Positions 8,056 through 15,155 of a stretch of 32,789 nucleotides of DNA are shown one piece after another (the stretch's first letter is position 1; each line of letters starts with the position of its first letter). Below the pieces are notes generated by a model. That model was not told the origin of the DNA. It was given only the letters and a program-made list of their open reading frames with translations, and searched no databases. The translations under genes were made by a program, and so were the position numbers. Source of the stretch: an uncultured Clostridia bacterium (lineage in GTDB: Bacteria > Bacillota > Clostridia > TANB77 > CAG-508). The stretch spans positions 1 through 32,789 of the forward strand of contig CALXQB010000005.1 in the NCBI GenBank assembly GCA_944390445.1, given 5' to 3'.

Positions 8056-8104
8056 TATGTAAACAAAAAATAAACCACCGGGGAGAAGTTTATTCTTTTA
8101 CATA
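8056..8104 (-). promoter_or_regulatory. Structured leader of rplM (candidate L13 leader)
   Basis: On the minus strand TATGTAAA pairs with TTTACATA and, inside it, AATAAAC pairs with GTTTATT, closing a loop that reads TTCTCCCCGGTG. Two stacked helices with a small internal loop and a GC-rich apical loop lie about 35 nt upstream of the L13 start codon. This matches the position and style of the Firmicute L13 leader. Assignment to that family is inferred from context. Confidence 0.6.
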
Positions 8105-8114
8105 ATGCTTTATT

Positions 8115-8143
8115 ATTTTAATACAAAAAAAAGAAAAAGTCAA
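8115..8143 (-). promoter_or_regulatory. Sigma-A promoter of rplM-rpsI
   Basis: Minus strand: TTGACT (8138-8143), 17-nt spacer, TAAAAT (8115-8120). Transcription would begin just before the rplM leader hairpin. Confidence 0.75.
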
Positions 8144-8162
8144 GAAAAATATGGAAAAACTA

Positions 8163-8191
8163 TTGACTTTTTCTAAAAAATAGGGTATCAT
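8163..8191 (+). promoter_or_regulatory. Sigma-A promoter of infC-rpmI-rplT
   Basis: TTGACT (8163-8168), 17-nt spacer, TATCAT (8186-8191). It leaves a leader of about 150 nt before infC. Confidence 0.7.
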
Positions 8192-8346
8192 TAACAAAGT
8201 TAAAGAAGAAGCAATTCACTTCTCACCTTTTTTCTATTAGAAAACGGGTTAAATATAGTAAATTTTGTTCTATATTTAAGAAGGAATTGGCTTGTCTTGA
8301 AAAAGATAAAGTCTTTTTTTTAACCAAAATAACGGAGGTGTTTTAT
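8192..8346 (+). promoter_or_regulatory. Long leader of infC with attenuator-like structures (candidate L20 leader)
   Basis: The leader contains a 10-bp hairpin, TTAAATATAG (8249-8258) with CTATATTTAA (8270-8279). It then contains AAAAAGA/TCTTTTT (8300-8306, 8312-8318) running into an eight-T tract, a possible transcription terminator just before the GGAGGTG of infC. In Bacillus the infC operon leader is bound by L20 and controlled by attenuation. The layout here fits, but the A-T stem is weak and the L20 site was not identified. Confidence 0.5.
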
Positions 8347-8856
8347 ATAAAACAAGAATTACTGATAAATGAACAAATAAGAGAAAAAGAAGTACAAGTA
8401 ATCGATGAAAATGAACAAAAATTAGGAGTATTATCAATTGAAGAAGCATTAGACATCGCAGAAAGCAAAAGATTAGATTTAGTATTAGTAGCGCCTGGAA
8501 CAAAACCAGCAGTTTGCAAAATTATGAACTATGGAAAATATAAATTTAATCAAGCAAAAAAAGAAAAAGAAGCTAGAAAAAATCAAAAAACATTTGATAT
8601 TAAAGAAATTAGAGTTACGCCTAATATAGAAGATCATGACTTTAATTTCAAAGCTAAAAATGCAAGAAAATTCTTAGAAGATGGAGACAAAGTAAAAATA
8701 ACAGTAAGGTTTAGAGGAAGAGAATTAAGTTATGTCAAAATTGGAGAAGAAATTCTAAACAAATTTATTGAAAATTTAGCAGACATATCAACCATTGAAA
8801 AGAAGCCTGTCTTAGAGGGGAAGAATATGTTTGTTATTTTAAAAACGAATAAATAA
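8347..8856 (+). CDS. infC: Translation initiation factor IF-3, apparently starting at AUA
   Basis: The 169-residue product begins IKQELLINEQIREKEVQVID, the normal IF-3 N-terminal start point. It contains LDLVLVAPGTKPAVCKIMNY and the C-terminal domain (KEIRVTPNIEDHDFNFK, then KVKITVRFRGRE). No ATG, GTG or TTG exists at the expected start. The ATA at 8347 lies 8 nt after GGAGG (8334-8338), the only strong ribosome binding site. An in-frame TTG at 8287 would add 20 residues overlapping the attenuator and has a weak site. Rare start codons on infC (AUU in Escherichia coli) let IF-3 repress its own translation; the same logic is inferred here. It is first in infC-rpmI-rplT. Confidence 0.93.
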   Translation: MKQELLINEQIREKEVQVIDENEQKLGVLSIEEALDIAESKRLDLVLVAPGTKPAVCKIMNYGKYKFNQAKKEKEARKNQKTFDIKEIRVTPNIEDHDFNFKAKNARKFLEDGDKVKITVRFRGRELSYVKIGEEILNKFIENLADISTIEKKPVLEGKNMFVILKTNK

Positions 8857-8883
8857 ATTAATTAACGAAAGGGGTTAATCATT

Positions 8884-9087
8884 ATGCCTAAATTAAAAAC
8901 AAATAAAGCAGCTAAAAAAAGATATTCTTATACAGCAACAGGAAAAGTAAAAAGAACAAAATCTAATAGAAGACATCTTTTAGCAAACAAAACCAAAAGA
9001 CAAAAACATAGTGGAAAGATTCAAAATGCTTATGCAGATAAAACTTGTGAAGCAGGAATCAAAAAAATGCTTCCATATGGAAACTAA
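8884..9087 (+). CDS. rpmI: 50S ribosomal protein L35
   Basis: A 67-residue, very basic L35 (bL35). It has the family opening MPKLKTNKAAKKRY, the central TGKVKRTKSNRRHLL and a C-terminal KKMLPYGN. GAAAGGGG precedes the ATG. It lies between infC and rplT, the standard operon order, so it shares the infC promoter and leader control. Confidence 0.97.
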   Translation: MPKLKTNKAAKKRYSYTATGKVKRTKSNRRHLLANKTKRQKHSGKIQNAYADKTCEAGIKKMLPYGN

Positions 9088-9124
9088 AATGAAACTAGGA
9101 TAGAAAAAAAAGGAGTGAAAATAA

Positions 9125-9475
9125 ATGGCAAGAGTAAAAACAGCAAGGACAACAAGAGCAAGACATAAAAAAATATTAAAACAAGCAAAAGGATACTATG
9201 GAGCAAAAAGTATTAGATTTAGAATGGCTAACCAAGCTGTCATGAAATCATTAAAATATGCGTATGTAGGAAGAAAGGACAAAAAGAGCAATTTTAGAAA
9301 ATTATGGATTGCTAGAATTAATGCGGCAAGTCGCCAAAACGGATTAACTTATAGCAAACTAATTGCAGGATTAAAAAAAGCCAATGTAGTAATTAACAGA
9401 AAAATGTTATCAGAAATTGCAATATCTGATCCAAAAGCATTTTCAGAAATTGTAGAAATTGCAAAAAAAGCATAA
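9125..9475 (+). CDS. rplT: 50S ribosomal protein L20
   Basis: A 116-residue L20 (bL20). It opens [20 protein letters not shown], has [17 protein letters not shown] and [18 protein letters not shown], and ends in a short helical tail. The protein binds 23S rRNA early in assembly. In low-GC Gram-positives it is also the repressor that acts on the infC leader. Last gene of infC-rpmI-rplT, with a strong terminator overlapping its stop codon. Confidence 0.98.
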   Translation: MARVKTARTTRARHKKILKQAKGYYGAKSIRFRMANQAVMKSLKYAYVGRKDKKSNFRKLWIARINAASRQNGLTYSKLIAGLKKANVVINRKMLSEIAISDPKAFSEIVEIAKKA

Positions 9476-9508
9476 AGTGGACGTAAGTTCACTTTATGCT
9501 TTTTTTGT
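9470..9508 (+). terminator. Terminator of infC-rpmI-rplT
   Basis: GCATAAAGTG, beginning at the last codons of rplT, pairs with CACTTTATGC, followed by seven T. Strong intrinsic terminator. Confidence 0.92.
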
Positions 9509-9518
9509 ATATGAAACC

Positions 9519-9689
9519 ATATGAAATTTCAAAGCTTAGCAACATAAAGTGAAAATAAAATGCTCCGGCTCATGACCTTATATTTTTCCATAAAACTCTC
9601 AAGGTTCAAGGGGTAATCCGGCAGCAGAAGGCTGTTCGAGCTTTTATTTCAAAATATAAGGTCATGAGTCGGATTTTCAAAAGAAAAAT
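9519..9689 (+). repeat. Large hairpin element, copy 2 (core inverted relative to copy 1)
   Basis: The left flank 9519-9558 matches copy 1 in the same orientation (36 of 40). A 23-bp inverted repeat (arms 9564-9586 and 9651-9673, one G-T pair) encloses the 64-nt core 9587-9650, which is the reverse complement of the copy 1 core with three differences. The right flank TTTTCAAAAGAAAAAT (9674-9689) is identical and in the same orientation. Three arm positions differ from copy 1 and are complementary within each copy. It lies between the convergent rplT and spoVAE genes. Confidence 0.85.
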
Positions 9690-9703
9690 CTTTTTTTATT
9701 TAC

Positions 9704-10090
9704 TTACTGCTTCTTCATTTTTGGCTTTGAAATAAGAGCAGCGAGATATCCAAAGAAAATGGCTGCTGCGATTCCACCTGCTGCTGCTTTTACTCCACCC
9801 ATAAAAGCACCTAAGAATCCCACTTTTTGTACTTCTTCAATAGCACCTTTGGCCAAGGCATTCCCAAAACCAGTTAAAGGAACTGTTGCTCCCGCTCCTG
9901 CAAAATCAACTAAATATTGATAAATTCCAAGACCACCTAAAATAGCACCAGCTGTTACAAAAATAACCAATATTCTAGCAGAAGTAAGCTTTGTTTTATC
10001 AATTAAAATTTGACCAATAATACAAATAAGTCCACCAACAATAAATGCTTTTAAAACTAACATCCAATCAATTTGTCCCCAAAAATCCAT
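9704..10090 (-). CDS. spoVAE: Stage V sporulation protein AE
   Basis: A 128-residue integral membrane protein of the SpoVAC/SpoVAE family. It has four hydrophobic stretches and a GAGATVPLTGFGNALAKGAIEE motif shared with SpoVAC. SpoVA proteins form the inner-membrane channel that moves dipicolinic acid into the developing spore and out on germination. It is the last gene of the operon, 22 nt after spoVAD, with GAAAGGAG before the ATG. The C-terminus ends in a Lys-rich tail. Length fits the short SpoVAE (SpoVAEb) type. Confidence 0.93.
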   Translation of the reverse strand: MDFWGQIDWMLVLKAFIVGGLICIIGQILIDKTKLTSARILVIFVTAGAILGGLGIYQYLVDFAGAGATVPLTGFGNALAKGAIEEVQKVGFLGAFMGGVKAAAGGIAAAIFFGYLAALISKPKMKKQ

Positions 10091-10112
10091 TTTGTTTCTC
10101 CTTTCTTAAGTA

Positions 10113-11117
10113 TTAAACCTCAATACTCACGGCATGAGCAATGCCTGGAATGCTTTCACCTTGTTGTGCTGTAGTAGAATTTGTAAGAGCACCTGTTGCC
10201 ATTAATAATATTTTCTTATATTTTCTTTCTTTTAATTGCTGATACCAGTAGCCAGAAAAAACAGTCCCAATACAAGCACAACCAGAGCCACCTGAATGCG
10301 TATCTTGAGTTGCTTTGTCAAAAATCATAACACCACAATCATTATAATTCGATTTAATTTGGTAACCTTTTGTTTCAGCCATTTCAATTAAAATTTCTTT
10401 TCCGACATACCCTAAATCTCCTGTAATAATAGCATCATAATAACTTGGTTTTCTTCCTGTATCCTTAAAATGAGAAATTAAAGTATCAAGAGCAGCAGGT
10501 GCCATAGCAGCTCCCATATTATTGGCATCTTTAATTCCCATATCTACAATTTTTCCTGTCGTAACATGAGTAATATAAGGACCAGTTCCAGACTTACTTA
10601 AAATAGCACTACCAGAGCCTGTTACTGTCCACTGGGAAGAAGGGGGCCTTTGATTTCCTAATTCTAGTGGAAAACGAAATTGTTTTTCTGCACTGCAAAA
10701 GTGACTAGAAGTACAGCAAAGTAAATTCTCAGCAGCACCACTTTCAATAAAGACAGCACCTAAACTCATTCCCTCTACAAAAGTAGAACATGCACCAAAT
10801 ATCCCGTAAAAAGGAATATTTAATTCACGTAAACCAAAACTAGAAGAAATACATTGATTCAATAAATCGCCTGCAAAACAATATTCAAGTTTATCTTGTG
10901 GTAGTTTCGATTTCCCGATTAAAATATTAACTGTTTCTTTTATAATTTTACTTTCGGCTTTTTCCCATGTGTTTTCACCCCAAAATTCATCTTCCAAACA
11001 TTGGTCAAAATATTTGGCAAGAGGACCGTTTGCTTCTTTAGGACCTACAATAGATGCGGTTTCTAAAATCGTAACAGGGTGCTCTAGTTTTAATGTTTGT
11101 TTCCCTAATTTTTGCAC
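10113..11117 (-). CDS. spoVAD: Stage V sporulation protein AD
   Basis: A 334-residue thiolase-fold protein of the SpoVAD family. It has DLLNQCISSSFGLRELNIPF, the GACSTFVEGMSLGA nucleophile-elbow region and GGSGCACIGTVFSG near the C-terminus. SpoVAD is the peripheral component of the SpoVA complex and binds dipicolinic acid directly. The start is a GTG at 11117 preceded by AAGGAGGAG at six bases spacing. It sits between spoVAC and spoVAE in the core order found across spore formers. Confidence 0.95.
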   Translation of the reverse strand: MQKLGKQTLKLEHPVTILETASIVGPKEANGPLAKYFDQCLEDEFWGENTWEKAESKIIKETVNILIGKSKLPQDKLEYCFAGDLLNQCISSSFGLRELNIPFYGIFGACSTFVEGMSLGAVFIESGAAENLLCCTSSHFCSAEKQFRFPLELGNQRPPSSQWTVTGSGSAILSKSGTGPYITHVTTGKIVDMGIKDANNMGAAMAPAALDTLISHFKDTGRKPSYYDAIITGDLGYVGKEILIEMAETKGYQIKSNYNDCGVMIFDKATQDTHSGGSGCACIGTVFSGYWYQQLKERKYKKILLMATGALTNSTTAQQGESIPGIAHAVSIEV

Positions 11118-11130
11118 TATGAACTCCTCC

Positions 11131-11595
11131 TTAAACTAATGTAATAGCTTGTGTATTAAATATTAAATAAATAATACCTACTAAAATAGATGCAGAAATT
11201 CCATAAACTAGGACTGGACCAGCAACTGTAAACATCTTTGCTCCCACTCCCATTACATAACCTTCAGATTTATATTCCATGGCAGGAGACACAATAGAAT
11301 TTGCAAAACCAGTAATAGGAACAAGAGAACCAGCTCCTGCAAATTTACCAATTTTATTAAAAACGTTTAATCCTGTTAAAAAAGCAGAAATAAAAATTAA
11401 TATAATAGAAACAATGGTATTAGATAAAGTAAGTTCAATGTTTCGGTATTTACAAAATTCTAAAATCAATTGCCCTATGGCACATATAAGACCACCCACC
11501 CAAAAACTATTAAAACAGTTTTTTAAAATAGGAGAATTGGGTGACTTTTGATTTACATATTCTTGGTATTGCTTTTTTGTCTCAATTGGTTCCAT
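11131..11595 (-). CDS. spoVAC: Stage V sporulation protein AC
   Basis: A 154-residue membrane protein of the SpoVAC family with four predicted membrane segments. Near the middle is GAGSLVPITGFANSIVSPAMEYKSEG, the family signature shared with SpoVAE. Bacillus SpoVAC behaves as a mechanosensitive channel in the spore membrane. A TTG at 11604 is in frame, but it abuts the AAGGAG ribosome binding site. The ATG at 11595, nine bases beyond, is the credible start and leaves five bases after the upstream dodecin-like gene. Confidence 0.94.
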   Translation of the reverse strand: MEPIETKKQYQEYVNQKSPNSPILKNCFNSFWVGGLICAIGQLILEFCKYRNIELTLSNTIVSIILIFISAFLTGLNVFNKIGKFAGAGSLVPITGFANSIVSPAMEYKSEGYVMGVGAKMFTVAGPVLVYGISASILVGIIYLIFNTQAITLV

Positions 11596-11600
11596 TCTTT

Positions 11601-11816
11601 TCAACTCCTTCTATCATTATCAATTGTAAAGGTTAAATCTAATGTAACAAAATATTCTACCATTTTAGAATCATTAATTTTAGCTTTTTGTTCTAAAACA
11701 GTAACTTCAGTTAAATAATCTATTGTTTTAGATGTTTCTAAAACAGTTTGCACAATGGCATCTTTCCATGAAATAGGAGAAGTGCCTGTCAATTTTAAAT
11801 GTTTTTCGATTGCCAT
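11601..11816 (-). CDS. Dodecin-like small protein heading the spoVA operon
   Basis: This 71-residue protein matches the dodecin fold pattern. It opens HLKLTGTSPISW, followed by an amphipathic helix, an EVTVLEQKAKI strand, and VEYFVTLDLTFTID. Dodecins are small dodecameric flavin or coenzyme A binding proteins. The Trp that stacks on flavin in the haloarchaeal dodecin strand is not at that position here, so flavin binding is uncertain. It starts at the ATG after TTGGAGGGA, and the spoVAC ribosome binding site is embedded in its last codons. It is therefore the promoter-proximal gene of the spoVA operon and probably forespore expressed. No clear sigma-G promoter was seen, only a weak GTATA/ATATAA pair upstream. 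Confidence 0.82.
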   Translation of the reverse strand: MAIEKHLKLTGTSPISWKDAIVQTVLETSKTIDYLTEVTVLEQKAKINDSKMVEYFVTLDLTFTIDNDRRS

Positions 11817-11927
11817 AAAATCCCTCCAAAAAAATATTACTTATATCTTTCCACAAAATGAAAAAAATATACCAATTTGGAATTATTACAACTATATTAC
11901 AATTACATTACAATTCCATGAAATTTA

Positions 11928-11955
11928 TTGACTTTTGTAGAAAAAAATATAAAAT
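11928..11955 (+). promoter_or_regulatory. Candidate promoter of the type IV pilus operon
   Basis: TTGACT (11928-11933), 16-nt spacer, TAAAAT (11950-11955) in the 264-nt divergent gap between the spoVA operon and the pilus genes. The rest of the gap is A/T-rich with repeated TTACAA steps, without other clear signals. Confidence 0.4.
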
Positions 11956-12080
11956 ATAACTAAAATTGATAAAAATAAAAAAGTATGACTTTTTTTGGAA
12001 AACCATATAAAATCTACAAAGTATGTAAAAAGAATTTTTGCAAATTCTAATAATATAAAATCAAAAATAAAGGAGTTATT

Positions 12081-13685
12081 ATGCCAAGTTGCTTAGGTTT
12101 GTATATAGAAAATAATTTAATTAAATATGCAAAAGTGTCAAAAGAAAAAGACAATGTAAAAGTCGAAGCGTTTGGCATTAAATTTTATGACCAGATAAAT
12201 GAAGCTATTGAACAAATCATAAAAGAAACTTTTAGTTATAAAAATGCTATTAGTATAAATTTATCTGAAGAAATGTATAACTATTTCAATTTATTTAGTA
12301 TGCTAAATAAAAAGGACTTAAGAAAAGTAGTACAAACAGAATTCGAATTTTTGTGTGAAGAAAAGGGATATAATGTTAATGCATTAGAATCAAGATATAT
12401 TCTTGTAAATAATATTGAAAATAAAGAAAACATTAAAGCAATTCATATTAGTGTTAACAAAACAGAATTAGTAAAAAGAAGTCAACAACTAGATCGCTAT
12501 AGACTAAATGCTGTAAGTCCTTTACCTATGTGTATACCAAACCTATTGGAAATTGGACCAAAAGATAATGCTATCATTGTAAATGGAGAGGACAAAACAA
12601 GAATCACAACGATAATAAATGGTAGAGCCTATCAAATTGATACATTAGATGAAGGAATGAGAGATATTCTTACAGAAATTAATATGAAAGAAAATTCCAT
12701 TGCAAAAGCATATGAAATTTGTAAAAATACTACGATCTATACTTCTGAAGAATTGGCAGTACAAGATGAGAAAAATGAATATCTTGAGTATATTATGCCT
12801 ACTTTATACAAAATTGTAACAGAAACAAAAAAAATAATGGAATCTAATATTGTTGCAATTGAAAAAGTTTACATTACAGGTACCATGGCGATTATTAATA
12901 ACATTGATTTATATTTTGAACAATACTTTGGTGGAGTTACATGTGAAATCTTAAAACCATATTTTTTATCTACAATTGTAACAAATATTAATGTTAAAGA
13001 TTATATCGAAGTAAATTCAGCCATTTCTTTAGCTTTACAAGGCTTAGGAGAAGGAGAAAAAGAAGTTAATTTTAAAGAACCATCTTTCTGGGAAAACCTT
13101 GTAAAAGGAATGGGAGAAAAACAAAATAAAAAAACTAAGAAAAAATTAAATATAAATTTAAGCTTAAAAGGAGCTTTAGATAGTGTTGAAAAAGGCCTAC
13201 TAAGAAGCGCGGTGGGATTGGCATTTGTTATTATTATTTATACTGTTTTATCTGTAGCACTTTCTAATAGCATTAATGCAAAAGAAAGAGAAGCAAGACA
13301 AAGATTAGAAGAGACAAATAGCGAAATTCAAAAAATTGAATCCGATATTACAAAAGTAAAAGAAGTAACAAATGAATATCAACAGCTTAAACAAAATTTA
13401 GATGATTTAAATGCAAGAATAGAAGAAAGGTATAAAACCAGAAATAGTATTCCTAATTTATTAGTAAAGATTATGTCAGTAATACCAGAGGGAGTACAAT
13501 TAACATCAATTGAAAATACGACTGATAAACATATTGTTATTAAAGCACAGGCCTTAAAGTATGAACAATTAGGATTCTTTAAAACAAAATTGACACAAGA
13601 AGACATTTTATTAAATATACAATCAGATAGTGGAATTATGCAAGATAATTTAATCAAAGTTACTATAGAAGGAGATTTGCCATGA
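12081..13685 (+). CDS. pilM: PilM-PilN fusion, type IV pilus inner-membrane assembly protein
   Basis: A 534-residue fusion. Residues 1 to about 330 look like PilM, an actin-like ATPase: LGLYIENNLIKYAKV at the start, an IVNGEDKTRITTIINGRAY strand pair, and KVYITGTMAIINNIDLYF late in the domain. A Lys-rich linker follows, then a membrane helix at about 375-395. A coiled coil and a small alpha-beta domain (LLVKIMSVIPEGVQLTSIEN) to the end resemble PilN. Separate PilM and PilN proteins normally interact through the PilN cytoplasmic N-terminus; here the contact is built in. Together with PilO they connect the motor to the pilus. AAAGGAG precedes the ATG. The stop overlaps the pilO start (ATGA). 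Confidence 0.85.
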   Translation: MPSCLGLYIENNLIKYAKVSKEKDNVKVEAFGIKFYDQINEAIEQIIKETFSYKNAISINLSEEMYNYFNLFSMLNKKDLRKVVQTEFEFLCEEKGYNVNALESRYILVNNIENKENIKAIHISVNKTELVKRSQQLDRYRLNAVSPLPMCIPNLLEIGPKDNAIIVNGEDKTRITTIINGRAYQIDTLDEGMRDILTEINMKENSIAKAYEICKNTTIYTSEELAVQDEKNEYLEYIMPTLYKIVTETKKIMESNIVAIEKVYITGTMAIINNIDLYFEQYFGGVTCEILKPYFLSTIVTNINVKDYIEVNSAISLALQGLGEGEKEVNFKEPSFWENLVKGMGEKQNKKTKKKLNINLSLKGALDSVEKGLLRSAVGLAFVIIIYTVLSVALSNSINAKEREARQRLEETNSEIQKIESDITKVKEVTNEYQQLKQNLDDLNARIEERYKTRNSIPNLLVKIMSVIPEGVQLTSIENTTDKHIVIKAQALKYEQLGFFKTKLTQEDILLNIQSDSGIMQDNLIKVTIEGDLP

Positions 13686-14365
13686 AAAAAATATTAATCT
13701 CTCTTATCATAGTATTATTAATTGCCGTTGTAGTATTAGGTTTAATGGGAAAAATCAAGATAGGAAATATAAAACTACTAGGAATTCAAGACCTTAAAAA
13801 TAGTAGTGAAGAACTTGACAATACTATAGAAGAAATTTCAAGATTAACAAGTATCACTTATCCTAGTAAGATTAGTGAACTAAACAGCGAAGGGAAAAAA
13901 CTTCTAACAGCCAAGCAAGATTACCAAAATAAAGTAACATTCAGTAGTGAATCTGATATTGAACAAGCAAGACAAATATTAAACTATGAAATAGAGGCAT
14001 TATGGATAAAGATGGGGCTTTATGCAGAACAAGAAGGACTAGGAGCAAGGTTCTTATTTACAAGTGGTAGTACATCATTAACAAGGAACCTAAATGTAAC
14101 GGTAACAGGACAATATATCGCAATTACAGATTTCATTTCTGACCTAGAAAATGATGATGAATTAGGATTTAAAATTGAAAATTTTAAAATGGTACCAAAT
14201 GCAAATGGGAACTTAACAGCAACATTTATCGTAAGGGATTTATATGTAAATGCTCCAGCAGCAACAAGCACAACAACAGAAGAAAATACAAATACTTCTA
14301 CAGGAAATACAACAAATGAAATTGAAAATAATACAGTAGATAATACCAATAATACAACATCATAG
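13682..14365 (+). CDS. pilO: PilO-like type IV pilus assembly protein
   Basis: The 227-residue protein has an N-terminal membrane helix (residues 3-22), a coiled-coil stretch to about residue 85 and a compact alpha-beta domain (residues 105-185, TVTGQYIAITDFISDLEN). It ends in a Thr/Asn-rich tail. The size, topology and overlap with the preceding PilN domain identify it as PilO, which heterodimerises with PilN at the outer face of the membrane. The tail is typical of a disordered wall-facing segment. The four-base ATGA overlap implies coupled translation. Confidence 0.8.
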   Translation: MKKILISLIIVLLIAVVVLGLMGKIKIGNIKLLGIQDLKNSSEELDNTIEEISRLTSITYPSKISELNSEGKKLLTAKQDYQNKVTFSSESDIEQARQILNYEIEALWIKMGLYAEQEGLGARFLFTSGSTSLTRNLNVTVTGQYIAITDFISDLENDDELGFKIENFKMVPNANGNLTATFIVRDLYVNAPAATSTTTEENTNTSTGNTTNEIENNTVDNTNNTTS

Positions 14366-14380
14366 AGAAAGAGGTGGAAT

Positions 14381-14761
14381 ATGGTAAAAACAGTAATCAA
14401 AGAAATTTTTATTATTCTTTTACTTCTCATTGCAATTGTATTAATATTTGGAGTGATTTTATATGATTATGTACCTACTAGAAAAACAATACCAAACAAA
14501 GTAGCATATGAGACTCCAAACGAAATAGAAAATGAATTAGTCTCAGCAGAAATACAGGATACGAATCCAGTTAATGTTATATATGAAATTGATGCAACAG
14601 AACTAGAAGGATATGAAATAACAGGAGAATACAAAGCAGGGAGATCAAATCCATTTGAGTCATTAAGTTCTGGTGGACAAGATAATACATCAGGAAGTAA
14701 CACAGGAGGACAAGGAGGCTCTACCACGCGGAACCAGTGGTGGAAGTTCATCAACAAATGA
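14381..14761 (+). CDS. Small membrane protein of the pilus operon, probable frameshift near its end
   Basis: Read straight, this is 126 residues: a membrane helix at about 8-30, an acidic extracytoplasmic region, then a Gly/Ser-rich tail ending abruptly in RNQWWKFINK. Near 14728-14731 the next frame takes over naturally with GTSGGSSSTNEDDETLFSEP and stops at 14799-14801. It continues the same low-complexity composition. One extra base at ACGCGG (14726-14731) would explain this, so the real product is probably about 139 residues ending at 14801. I do not recognise the family. Position after PilO invites comparison with PilP-like partners of PilN/PilO, but no PilP domain is visible. Confidence 0.6.
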   Translation: MVKTVIKEIFIILLLLIAIVLIFGVILYDYVPTRKTIPNKVAYETPNEIENELVSAEIQDTNPVNVIYEIDATELEGYEITGEYKAGRSNPFESLSSGGQDNTSGSNTGGQGGSTTRNQWWKFINK

Positions 14762-14865
14762 AGATGATGAAACATTATTTTCAGAACCAGGTTCTAAATA
14801 ATTTCGGTTATATTTATTTTTTATAAATATATACAAAAAATATAATACAATAAGGAGGAATTTTT

Positions 14866-15084
14866 ATGTTTAAAAAACAAAATGGTATTACATTAGTAGC
14901 TCTAGTTGTAACAATTATTGTTTTAATTATTTTAGCAGGGGTAACACTTATGATTGCATTAGACAATGATGGAATCATTAGCAAAACACAAGAAGGAGCA
15001 AATGAATATAATACGGCACAATCAGACGAAGCTGATACATTAGAAAAAGTAAATGAATATTTGCATAATGATGCTAATTTCTAA
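14866..15084 (+). CDS. Minimal type IV pilin-like protein
   Basis: This 72-residue protein starts MFKKQNG, a seven-residue leader ending in the Gly cut by prepilin peptidase. It continues ITLVALVVTIIVLIILAGVTL, the hydrophobic pilin helix, then NDGIISKTQEGANEYNTAQ and a short acidic tail. Position +5 of the mature form is Ala rather than the usual Glu. There is almost no globular head, so it could be a minimal major pilin or an initiating minor pilin. It has the strongest ribosome binding site in the block (AAGGAGG). A hairpin follows that may reduce downstream transcription and leave this gene the most expressed. Confidence 0.82.
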   Translation: MFKKQNGITLVALVVTIIVLIILAGVTLMIALDNDGIISKTQEGANEYNTAQSDEADTLEKVNEYLHNDANF

Positions 15085-15101
15085 AATAAAATTATGTATT
15101 T

Positions 15102-15142
15102 AGGCATATGTATCTATCATATATATATGCCTTCTTCTATAT
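15102..15142 (+). terminator. Attenuating hairpin after the pilin-like gene
   Basis: AGGCATATGTAT (15102-15113) pairs with ATATATATGCCT (15121-15132), with one G-U pair, followed by a T-rich stretch. A partial terminator here would separate high pilin expression from the peptidase gene. Confidence 0.6.
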
Positions 15143-15155
15143 AAAAGAGGAAATC

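Noticed and set aside
9704-11816. Sigma-G promoter for the dodecin-spoVA operon
   Set aside because: Only a weak GTATA/ATATAA pair was visible upstream of 11816, not enough to annotate.
14721-14740. The minus strand resembles a cloning-vector thrombin-site sequence (CTGGTTCCGCGTGG)
   Set aside because: The match is 14 bases only, with no other vector sequence around it. Treated as coincidence, although it lies at the suspected frameshift.
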